Shown here: one piece after another, positions 27,327 through 34,594 of the stretch
Numbering within the stretch: the first letter of the stretch is position 1
Layout of the letters: every line of letters begins with the position of its first letter
Origin: Pseudomonas sp. Bout1
Lineage (GTDB): Bacteria > Pseudomonadota > Gammaproteobacteria > Pseudomonadales > Pseudomonadaceae
Length of the DNA: 64,000 nt
Assembly: GCF_034314165.1 (NCBI RefSeq)
Contig: NZ_JAVIWK010000001.1
Span: 4,541,001-4,605,000, forward strand
Direction: 5' to 3'
Position numbers and translations under genes: made by a program
The notes under the pieces: generated by a model
Database searches by the model: none
What the model saw: the letters and a program-made list of their open reading frames with translations, nothing else
What the model was told of the DNA's origin: nothing

Positions 27327-28457
27327 TCAAATTGAAATCTTCGCGCGCCAGCAAAACACCGCACTGACCGCAATCGCCGCCCCCGCCACCCCAAACACCC
27401 AGGGCGCCGATGCCACCGGCAACAGCAAGCCTGCCAGCAAAGGCCCAAGTCCCGCGCCCACGTCACGCCACACGGCATTCGAAGCCAGCGCCGAAACCCG
27501 CATCGCGCCCGGATTGCGCTCCGCCACCAAAGTCGTCACCAACGGCAACTGCAACGCCCGCAACACCAACACCGCCGCCGCACCGGCAATCACCCAGTGG
27601 CTACCAAATGCCCCCAGCGCCAGCGCGCTGAGAAACGAAAACAGCAACAACATGGACGTGGCGCCAAAATGCTGGGCCGCGCGCCCACCCAACGGGCTCA
27701 GGAGCAATTCCGAAACATACCGCAAGGCCATCAGGCCACCGGCAATCAGCACGGCATTGCCACCCAGCATCTTCTGCGCCTGAATCGACAGGCCGAAGAT
27801 AAACAGCCCATCCAGTGCCACACCTTCGATAAACGACCACGTTGCCACACTGTCTGGCAACTTGAAACGCCGCCCGGGCGTGCCATGCAAATCATGCCCG
27901 GCCGTCGGCAAGCCACGCGCCATCCACAGGCCCAGCAAGCAACATACCGCCAGAATCCAGAAGATTGGCCGTGGCCCCACCTGTAACGTCAGCCAGCCAC
28001 CCAGCGGCAAGGCAACCATCGGCCCCAGGGCAATCAACGCCCGCGAGCGCCCCGCCCGCCGCGCCGCACCCAGGGGTTCGGAGGTAGCCAGTACTTGAGT
28101 GGAAAGGTTCAACGCCGCAAAACACAGGCCCCAGACCAACCGCAGCCCAAGCAAGGCCGCAAACCCGGACAGCATCGAGTTGCCCAAGGCACACACCGCC
28201 GCCGCGCCGGCGGCGATGGAGCACGTCAGCCGGTCACCATTGCGGGCGTAGAAATTCAGGACATGCTTGTAGCCGAAGATCCGCACCAGGCGGTTGGCCG
28301 CCAGCAGCACCCCGGCCTGGGCCAGGGTGATACCGAATGCCTGGGACTCCATCGGCAATACCAGGTACAGCAACACGTCACTGGGCAGGCACAGGCCAAG
28401 GGTCAGCGCGGCACGGCGGGAGTTTGAATCAGCACTGCGTTGGGCCAGGTCAGACAT
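27327..28457 (-). CDS. MFS transporter
   Basis: 376 aa, slightly short for MFS. The hydrophobicity pattern gives 10-12 membrane spans; the loop 2-3 region NRLVRIFGYKHVLNFYARNG is a variant of the MFS signature. The central loop between halves (HDLHGTPGRRFKLPDSV) separates two six-helix bundles. Proton-driven exporter or importer of a small molecule, substrate not predictable. The MEKHLA gene follows after a 4-bp gap. The DHA2 transporter upstream (28533) is co-directional but 75 bp apart. Confidence 0.82.
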   Translation of the reverse strand: MSDLAQRSADSNSRRAALTLGLCLPSDVLLYLVLPMESQAFGITLAQAGVLLAANRLVRIFGYKHVLNFYARNGDRLTCSIAAGAAAVCALGNSMLSGFAALLGLRLVWGLCFAALNLSTQVLATSEPLGAARRAGRSRALIALGPMVALPLGGWLTLQVGPRPIFWILAVCCLLGLWMARGLPTAGHDLHGTPGRRFKLPDSVATWSFIEGVALDGLFIFGLSIQAQKMLGGNAVLIAGGLMALRYVSELLLSPLGGRAAQHFGATSMLLLFSFLSALALGAFGSHWVIAGAAAVLVLRALQLPLVTTLVAERNPGAMRVSALASNAVWRDVGAGLGPLLAGLLLPVASAPWVFGVAGAAIAVSAVFCWRAKISI

Positions 28458-28532
28458 AAAGACTGAAACATTCAGAATTATTTAGGCGACCACGGTAGCC
28501 GTCTACCTCAATGCTTTACAAGGCCCAAATAA

Positions 28533-29897
28533 TTAAACCTTGGCGCCGTCCTGCATCAGGCGCAAACCGCTGGCCACCGCGCCCACCAGGGCAAAACCGC
28601 AACCGAGCCACAACGCGTACTGCGGGCCACTGCTCAGGGACAAGTGGAAACACAGCGCCACCAGCGAAGCGCCCAACGTCTGCCCCATCAACCGTGACGT
28701 GGCGACGATGCCGCTGGCACCGCCACTGCGAGCGATGGGCGCACTGGTCATGATCGCCTTGAGGTTGGGCGACTGAAAGAAACCGAACCCGGCGCCACAC
28801 AACGCCATGCGCCAACCGATATCAAACGTCGAAGCGTCGTTACCCAACGTCGCCAGCGAGGCCATGCCCGCGCTCAACATCAACAGGCCGATGCCGCACA
28901 GCAACGCCAGGGAGATGCGGTCTGCCAGTCGCCCGGCGATCAGCGCCATTACCGCGACCACCGCCGGCCATGGCGTCATCAGGAACCCGGTGGCCACCTG
29001 GCTGTGACCCAGCACCGTTTGCAACAGGAATGGCAGCGACACAAACGCCAGGCCCTGGGCGCTGAATGCGCAAATTGCGGTGAGTGCCGACAAGGTAAAC
29101 AGCGGGCGCTTGAACAGATCCACCGCCAGCATCGGCGCCGGGTGCCCGGCCTGGCGACGGATCAGCAACACCCCGCACAGCAGCGCCACGGCGATCAGGC
29201 CCAGCGTCAACACCGCCTGCGCACCGTGCACCGCCGAACCCAGGCCCAGCACCAACAGGGCGAACAACCCGGCGCAGAGAATCGCTGCCAGCCGGTCAAA
29301 GGCATGCCCGGTAATCGGGATCACCGGAATCGCACGCGCCCCCAGCCACAAGGCCAAAACGCCCAAGGGCAAGTTGATCAGGTACAACCAGTGCCAGGTG
29401 GCCACCGACAGAATCGCCGACGCCGCAGTAGGCCCCAGCGTAAAGGCCAGCCCCACCACCAGCGAGTTATAGCCCAGCCCCCGGCCGAGTATTTTTGCCG
29501 GATAGATATGCCGCAACAGCGCAATGTTGACGCTCATGATCGCCGCCGCGCCCAGGCCTTGCACCACTCGGGCGGCGGTCAGCGTCGGCAGCGACCAGGC
29601 CAGCCCGCAAAACAGCGAGGCCACCACAAACACCAGCAAGCCGCCGAGGAACACCCGGCGATGGCCCACCACATCACTCAGGGAGGCAAAGGGCAGCACC
29701 GCAGCGATGGTTGCCAACTGGTAGGCATTGACCACCCAGATGACCGAGGCGGAATCGGTGCCGATGCCTTCGGCGAGGGTCGGCAACGCGGTGTTGACGA
29801 TGGCCGTGTCGAGGGTCGCCATGCCAATCCCCAAGGAAATGGCGATAACCGCCGCAAGACGTTTATCACTGGGCAACCCATCAGCTACTGAAGACAT
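28533..29897 (-). CDS. DHA2-type MFS multidrug exporter
   Basis: 454 aa from ATG 29897 (MSSVADGLPSDKRL). Signature DTAIVNTALPTLAEGIG in helix 1 and LSDVVGHRRVFLGGL in the loop between helices 2 and 3 are those of the 14-span drug:H+ antiporter family DHA2, and TAARVVQGLGAAAIMSVNIALLR follows. It would export a toxic compound. The second half is intact (GFGFFQSPNLKAIMTSAP). No divergent regulator: upstream lies the truncated hydrolase at the end of the bufferin operon, so it has its own promoter in the 90-bp gap. Confidence 0.88.
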   Translation of the reverse strand: MSSVADGLPSDKRLAAVIAISLGIGMATLDTAIVNTALPTLAEGIGTDSASVIWVVNAYQLATIAAVLPFASLSDVVGHRRVFLGGLLVFVVASLFCGLAWSLPTLTAARVVQGLGAAAIMSVNIALLRHIYPAKILGRGLGYNSLVVGLAFTLGPTAASAILSVATWHWLYLINLPLGVLALWLGARAIPVIPITGHAFDRLAAILCAGLFALLVLGLGSAVHGAQAVLTLGLIAVALLCGVLLIRRQAGHPAPMLAVDLFKRPLFTLSALTAICAFSAQGLAFVSLPFLLQTVLGHSQVATGFLMTPWPAVVAVMALIAGRLADRISLALLCGIGLLMLSAGMASLATLGNDASTFDIGWRMALCGAGFGFFQSPNLKAIMTSAPIARSGGASGIVATSRLMGQTLGASLVALCFHLSLSSGPQYALWLGCGFALVGAVASGLRLMQDGAKV

Positions 29898-29989
29898 GGA
29901 CAATCCGCACACGTGGCAAAGGTGTTTAGATTACGGGCAGCGGCCGTTTTTTTCAGCGAACAAATGGGCGACTGTCCAAATATTCATGT

Positions 29990-30526
29990 TCAGGTGCGCC
30001 ATTGGCCCATCCGGGCCATCTGCGCCAGCACCTCCGCCAGGGCAGGCTGCGGTGCACTGTTGACGGTGACCAGGGCCACGCAACGGCTTGGGCGCAAGGT
30101 CGCTGCTGCCGTGACAGCGCGACCGCCGAGGTCGAACCCACCGAGCACCGCCTCGGGGATGTGCAAGGCGTTCATCAGGTCCAGCACGTCCTGGCCGAGC
30201 ACCACTTCCTGGGTGCTAGCGGGTGCAGCCTTGTCCAATTGCGTGGTGGTGCCATGGCCACGCAAGTACGGGGTGATCACCCGAAAACCTTGGGACGCCA
30301 GGTGTGGCAAAACCTCGGAAAAACGCTCAAGGTCGCCGTCCGCGCCATGCAGCAAAATGATCGGCCTGCCCGCTTCCGGGCCGGCCTCGTAGTAGCCGAT
30401 ATCCAGCAAGTCGGTGCTGACCTGGCGGATACGCCAGCTCGCGGGCGCCGCCATTACAGGCAGGGACAGCGCGGCTGAAGCAATAGCGGTGCACATCAGA
30501 AAGCGACGACGGTTGAAAAAAGACAT
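29990..30526 (-). pseudogene. Truncated Tat-exported alpha/beta hydrolase
   Basis: 178 aa with a Tat-type leader (NRRRFLMCTAIASAALSLPVMA). LLHGADGD is the oxyanion-hole region and GGFDLGG carries Asp132 as nucleophile, as in epoxide hydrolases and haloalkane dehalogenases. The chain stops at ARMGQWRT: the cap domain, the acid and the catalytic His of a ~290-residue enzyme are missing. I found no continuation of the fold in any frame before the MFS gene. It is the last gene of the bufferin operon (4 bp after bufC). It could be a 3'-deleted gene or a small retained fragment. Confidence 0.7.
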
Positions 30527-30530
30527 GGTG

Positions 30531-31307
30531 TTATAGCTCCGAAAAATGCGTCACAGGAAGGTCGTCAACGACCCCCACAATCAACTCGCTGCCGAACCAG
30601 CCAGCCAGCAACTCACCGGCTTTCGCCACGCCTTGCGCTTCCCCCAGGCGCTCCACCAGAAACTCGCACAGCCCGGCAAAACTGCCGTCGCTTTGCAGGT
30701 GCACCAACGCGTGCAATTCCAGAGCGTCGACTTGCCGCAAACGCGAGGTAAACTGCCGGCGCCAAACCAACAGCCCACCGGCCTCGGCCAGCATCACCGC
30801 CTCGGGCGCCGTGGTTTGCTGCCACAACGCCGACCAGATCGCCTCGGCATTCGTGGTCAGCCCATGACAGCGCAGCGACGGCGTGAGTTGCAGGTGTGCC
30901 GTGTCCCAATCCACCGCCGCTAATACGTCCATCGCCAACGGGCTGGCATCGGCGGCAACAAACGCCTCGTTGAGCGACGACTCAATCCAGGCCAGCTCTT
31001 GCACATCCGGGTTGTTGGGAAACAGCTCGTGCAAGGTCAGATGAAAGCCTTCGGGATAGACGTCCAGCGTCCAGGCATGCGGCGGATACCGGTCGATATG
31101 GCCGATGGCAGCAGCCAGAAACGCCTCATCACCCACCCAACGCCGCAGGTTGGGAAACGCCTGCTCCAGGCAACCCACCAACTGCGCGCGGTAGTTGTTC
31201 TGGTAAACCGCCAGGCCGGCTGTTTTGTTGCCAAGCAGTTGGGCCGACTCATCCGATGCACTCACCAGCCAGGTGTGAAAGGCCTGCTGCCATTGCGCCA
31301 GGGTCAT
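30531..31307 (-). CDS. bufC: BufC-like partner protein (DUF2063/HvfC family)
   Basis: 258 aa. N-terminal DUF2063 domain: LAQWQQAFHTWLVSA, GLAVYQNNYRAQLVGCLEQAFPNLRRWVGDEAFLAAA, then IDRYPPHAWTLDVYPEGF. A second half with a winged-helix-like pattern follows (EALQLHALVHLQSDGSFAGLCEFLVERL-type helices). In RiPP operons this protein partners DUF692/MNIO enzymes and presents the precursor. It overlaps bufB by 4 bp (31304-31307), so they are coupled and probably form a complex. Length normal. Confidence 0.87.
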   Translation of the reverse strand: MTLAQWQQAFHTWLVSASDESAQLLGNKTAGLAVYQNNYRAQLVGCLEQAFPNLRRWVGDEAFLAAAIGHIDRYPPHAWTLDVYPEGFHLTLHELFPNNPDVQELAWIESSLNEAFVAADASPLAMDVLAAVDWDTAHLQLTPSLRCHGLTTNAEAIWSALWQQTTAPEAVMLAEAGGLLVWRRQFTSRLRQVDALELHALVHLQSDGSFAGLCEFLVERLGEAQGVAKAGELLAGWFGSELIVGVVDDLPVTHFSEL

Positions 31308-32158
31308 AGACGCACCTGCGCACGCTTGTAGGCCTCGCTAGCACCAAGCATCCGGGCGATCGACAGTTCTTCAAGCAGCTCGGCCAACGGCGGAATCTCG
31401 TCGTCGCGCTCGATCATCGTGGCGACCGGGCCGAGCAACGCAACGGCCTTGGCATACACATCCCAGACGCCGTCACACACCGGGCTGTCATGGCTGTCGA
31501 TCAGCAGTTCGCGGCCCTGGCTGTGACCGGCCAGGTGGATCTGCCGGACCCGCTCGGCCGGAATCCCATCGAGAAACGCCAGGGCATCAAAGCCATGGTT
31601 GCTGGCGCTGACAAACACATTATTGACGTCCAGCAGCAGCTCGCAGCCGGTGCGCCGGGACATGGCAGCGATAAATTCCCACTCGGTCATGGACGCGCCA
31701 TCAAAGGCCAGGTAGCTGGACGGGTTTTCAAACAGCATCGTGCGGCCCAACACCTCTTGAGCCAGGTCGATGTTGGCGCAGACCCGGTCCAGCGCCTCAG
31801 CGGTGTAAGGCACTGGCAGCAAGTCATGGGCGTTGAACCCGCCACTGCGGGACCAGCTCAGGTGGTCGGACACAAACAGCGGTTCGACCTCATCCACCAG
31901 CGACTTGAGGCGCTTCAGATAATCACGGTCCAGCCCTTCAGCCGTGCCGATCGACATCGACACACCATGCAGCGCCACCGGATATCGCTCGCGAATCTGG
32001 CGCAGGATATGCCGGGGTTGGCCGCCGGCGACCATGAAGTTCTCAGAGATCACTTCAACGAAATCCACCGCCACCGAGGTCTCTAGGAACTCGCTGTAGT
32101 GCTCCTTGCGCAGCCCCAGGCCGTAGCCCGGGAAACACGGGTTGGGTGTCGGCATCAT
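31304..32158 (-). CDS. bufB: BufB-like MNIO enzyme (DUF692), bufferin-modifying
   Basis: 284 aa; GGAG precedes tandem ATGs at 32158/32155. TIM-barrel DUF692 with the iron-ligand motifs of multinuclear non-heme iron oxidases: DFVEVISENFM, VALHGVSMSIG, LFVSDHLSWSRSG, LFENPSSYL, LLDVNNVFVSASNHGFDA, IHLAGHS and IDSHDSPVCDGVW. These enzymes oxidise cysteines of a precursor peptide (to thiooxazole-type groups in bufferins). It lies between a Cys-rich precursor (32211-32483) and bufC, the standard order. It is the only MNIO in the operon although two precursor types are present. Confidence 0.9.
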   Translation of the reverse strand: MMPTPNPCFPGYGLGLRKEHYSEFLETSVAVDFVEVISENFMVAGGQPRHILRQIRERYPVALHGVSMSIGTAEGLDRDYLKRLKSLVDEVEPLFVSDHLSWSRSGGFNAHDLLPVPYTAEALDRVCANIDLAQEVLGRTMLFENPSSYLAFDGASMTEWEFIAAMSRRTGCELLLDVNNVFVSASNHGFDALAFLDGIPAERVRQIHLAGHSQGRELLIDSHDSPVCDGVWDVYAKAVALLGPVATMIERDDEIPPLAELLEELSIARMLGASEAYKRAQVRL

Positions 32159-32210
32159 GAGGTCTCCGTTGCATAAATAGGCGACGGGCCCAAGCGGGCC
32201 CGCCGGGGTC

Positions 32211-32483
32211 TTACTTAGGTTCAGTAGTGGTGCCGCCCAGCTTCAGGCATTCGGACGGGGTCTTGACGACCACGCCTTGGCCCTTGCAGCTGTTGAGGCC
32301 CTTGCAATCGTTTTTGGCGGTGGCGCACAGGCTTTCGCCCTTGCAGTTGTTCACGCCGTAGCAGCGGCCTGGTTGTTCCGGCTGGTCGGCGGCGCTGGCA
32401 GCAGCGGCGAAGGAGGCAGACGCCATGGCGATCAGGGCGGCAGCGGTGGCAAGGCTCAGGCGGGATTTGATGGAAGTACTCAT
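32211..32483 (-). CDS. bufA2: BufA2-like bufferin precursor, six cysteines
   Basis: 90 aa. Signal peptide to about residue 31 (AAASA), then a small Cys-rich core: Cys41, 47, 53, 60, 66 and 79 in the pattern CYGVNNCKGESLC, CKGLNSCKGQG, SEC. The repeated C-K-G units are characteristic of the second class of bufferin-type metallophore precursors exported to the periplasm. It probably binds copper after modification by the MNIO just downstream. Ribosome site GGAGCAATACCC before the ATG at 32483. The product is inferred, not shown. Confidence 0.86.
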   Translation of the reverse strand: MSTSIKSRLSLATAAALIAMASASFAAAASAADQPEQPGRCYGVNNCKGESLCATAKNDCKGLNSCKGQGVVVKTPSECLKLGGTTTEPK

Positions 32484-32507
32484 GGGTATTGCTCCTCGGG
32501 GTGGGGT

Positions 32508-33275
32508 TTATTTGATGACGGATGCAGCGTCTTCGATGACCTTCGCCACAGCCTCAGGCTGGGAGATGTACACCGAGTGGCTGGCCTTGATTTCGGTGAC
32601 CTTGGAGCCGGCGCGCTTGTACATCCAGCGCTGCAAATCGGGGCTCAGGGCACGGTCTTCGGTGGACACCACCGCGTAGGTCGGCTTCTTGTGCCAGGCC
32701 GCGGCCCACACGGTGCCGCCGAACAGCGCGGTGGTGGCTGGCACTTGGGAGGCAGCCATGAAGTCGGTGCGGTTGGTGGTCAGGTCGGCGGCAAAATCCG
32801 CGTTGAACTTGGTGCGATCAAAGAACAGATGGCCGTCGCGGGTCGGCATCACGTCGTTGCTCGGCGCCGGCATCGAGGACAGCAGTTGGCTCATGTTCTC
32901 GCCCACCTCCGGTTGCAGGGCGGACACATAGACCATCGACTTGACCTTGTCGCGGTCGCCGGCAATCGAGATCACCCCGCCGCCGGAGCTGTGACCCACC
33001 AGCACCACTGGGCCGACCTGCTGTTCCAGCACTTCACGGGCCTCGGCCACGTCGGCGGCGAGGCTTTCATGGCCCTGATGCACCACGGTGACCTTGTAGC
33101 CCTTGTGAATCAGGATGTCGTGCACCACTCGCCAGCCGGAGCCGTCGACGAAGGAACCGGGCACGATCACCACGCTTTTACCAGTGCCTGGCTGTGCCTT
33201 CACAGCATCGGCAGCCGACGCCAATACCGGTGCGCCGAGCGCCATGGCAATCGCCAGGGAAGAAAGAATACGCAT
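32508..33275 (-). CDS. Exported alpha/beta hydrolase
   Basis: 255 aa from ATG 33275 (MRILSSLAIAM), preceded by GGAG. Signal peptide to about residue 22 (ASAA). Hydrolase fold: VVIVPGSFVDGSGWRVV, nucleophile elbow GHSSGG (Ser96), acid in STEDRALS and His in KASHSVYI near the C-terminus, so the triad is complete. Related to small esterase-like proteins next to winged-helix ATPase regulators. Its presence between the DoxX gene and the bufA2-type precursor is not part of the standard buf operon. A role in peptide maturation, or one unrelated to bufferin, is possible. Confidence 0.82.
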   Translation of the reverse strand: MRILSSLAIAMALGAPVLASAADAVKAQPGTGKSVVIVPGSFVDGSGWRVVHDILIHKGYKVTVVHQGHESLAADVAEAREVLEQQVGPVVLVGHSSGGGVISIAGDRDKVKSMVYVSALQPEVGENMSQLLSSMPAPSNDVMPTRDGHLFFDRTKFNADFAADLTTNRTDFMAASQVPATTALFGGTVWAAAWHKKPTYAVVSTEDRALSPDLQRWMYKRAGSKVTEIKASHSVYISQPEAVAKVIEDAASVIK

Positions 33276-33319
33276 GCGAGTCTCCACAGGCCTTGGGCCT
33301 GGTCATTGTTGTGAAAGGG

Positions 33320-33748
33320 TTAAATACGTTTGCCGAACACCACGCGGTCCAGCGACCAGGCCCCGCCGCCATACGCCAGCAACGGCAGCAACAGCCCGGC
33401 CCAGCTCAGGTGGGTCGGCCAGGCGTCGGGGTACACAAACACCTCGATCACCAGGGTCATGCCCAACAGCGCGGCGGCCGCGGGGCGGGTCAGCAGGCCC
33501 AGCACCAGCAACAGCGGGAACAGATGCTCGGCGTAGGTCGCCAAGTGCGCAGCCCACTCCGGTGGCACCAACGGCAAGGCGTATTCCGAGCGAAACAAGG
33601 TGTAGGTCGACGGCTTGAGTTGCAGCAAACCGGTCACCTTGGTGCGGCCCGAGAGGAAAAACACCGAAGCGATACCGAGGCGGGCCACCAGCAACAGCAG
33701 CGCCTCAGGCAGCACACGCTTGAGCACCGCAGGGGCCAGGGCAATCAT
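33320..33748 (-). CDS. DoxX-family membrane protein (BufD-like)
   Basis: 142 aa from ATG 33748, overlapping the bufA1 stop by 4 bp (ATGA). Four membrane spans: [18 protein letters not shown], then [42 protein letters not shown] and [20 protein letters not shown]. DoxX-like subunits are common in bufferin operons and may deliver electrons or keep the periplasmic precursor in a given redox state; that role is inferred. Second gene of the operon. Confidence 0.84.
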   Translation of the reverse strand: MIALAPAVLKRVLPEALLLLVARLGIASVFFLSGRTKVTGLLQLKPSTYTLFRSEYALPLVPPEWAAHLATYAEHLFPLLLVLGLLTRPAAAALLGMTLVIEVFVYPDAWPTHLSWAGLLLPLLAYGGGAWSLDRVVFGKRI

Positions 33749-34017
33749 GGCTGTTCCGTGAGGCTGCCAAAGCCCTTGGGGGTTTTGATCTGGGTGCAGG
33801 TGCCTTTGTCCACCAGTACCCAGGCATTGCCCTGGTAATCCGCCTTGGCGGTACCGGCGCAGGATGTCCCGGCACCGGCGGCGCAATCGTTGGCACCGGC
33901 GAGGGACACGCCGAAGCATTTTTCCTGGGGCTTGGGCTCGTCGGCATGGGCGGTGGCGGCGAAGGCACCGAGTGACAGGGCGAGGGTGGCGGCAAGGGCC
34001 GCGTAATGGCGCTTCAT
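33745..34017 (-). CDS. bufA1: BufA1-like bufferin precursor (DUF2282), four cysteines
   Basis: 90 aa. Signal peptide ends near TAHA (residue 25). Core: [35 protein letters not shown] and DKGTC, with Cys34, 45, 53 and 74. This is the DUF2282/BufA1 pattern of copper-sequestering bufferins. First gene of the operon, with GGAG upstream of the ATG at 34017, translationally coupled to doxX. After export and MNIO modification it should bind copper in the periplasm. The family match is strong; the metal is known only from homologues. Confidence 0.9.
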   Translation of the reverse strand: MKRHYAALAATLALSLGAFAATAHADEPKPQEKCFGVSLAGANDCAAGAGTSCAGTAKADYQGNAWVLVDKGTCTQIKTPKGFGSLTEQP

Positions 34018-34153
34018 GGATGAATCTCCTGGCTTGACTGAATGTGGCCAGGGCGCTTGTGCGGTACGTGACCACTTGCGCCATCTGGTAGACAGATTTA
34101 AAGCCAGGCGTGTATCCGGTCTGTGTCGCGTTGCCTTCCTCTATTCATGTGGG

Positions 34154-34188
34154 TGTATCAGATCGGTGCTGATACACAGTCTGATACA
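34154..34188. promoter_or_regulatory. TGTATCAG/CTGATACA triple operator upstream of the bufferin operon
   Basis: TGTATCAG (34154-34161), inverted copy CTGATACA (34169-34176) and a third half CTGATACA (34181-34188). The arrangement is an inverted repeat plus a direct repeat, 137 bp upstream of the bufA1 start. A plausible binding site for a dedicated regulator of the operon. Confidence 0.6.
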
Positions 34189-34391
34189 CAGCCAAAAAAA
34201 CCGCGCCAAACCACCGTCGCTTTATTCGGCATCCCGAACGACACAATTCGAAATATTCGCCTTTCCGAACATTTGTCTTCGCCGGCCCTCGACGACCGCA
34301 GAAATCCCCATAAATTTCATACGGTTGTTGTCATCTTTGTTACATGCCAACTGGCATACATTCTGCTTTATCAGTATTTACAGTAATAAAA

Positions 34392-34438
34392 TGTTTCAGA
34401 TTCGAAACAGTCTCATCCGCTGAAACCCAAGGGTTTCA
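34392..34438. promoter_or_regulatory. Two palindromes upstream of the winged-helix ATPase gene
   Basis: TGTTTC-N6-GAAACA at 34392-34409 and the perfect palindrome TGAAACCC-AA-GGGTTTCA at 34421-34438, both within 210 bp of the ATG at 34595. The whole 577-bp intergenic region (34018-34594) holds no gene. These could be autoregulatory sites. No protein assigned. Confidence 0.55.
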
Positions 34439-34594
34439 CGCCCTATAACAAGATCCACGCCCCAAAGGAGGGCGGTAATTCTCACTATTTTGATCGACTT
34501 CAACTCTCCAAGCCTGCTGCCGCACGTAAGCACCCAAAAGGGCGAATGGCCTGATGGCCAATAACAAGCCCGACTACAAAAAAAGGACAAATTG

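Noticed and set aside
32211..32483. Metallothionein
   Set aside because: It has a signal peptide, CKG repeats and an adjacent MNIO/BufC pair, which fit a bufferin precursor better.
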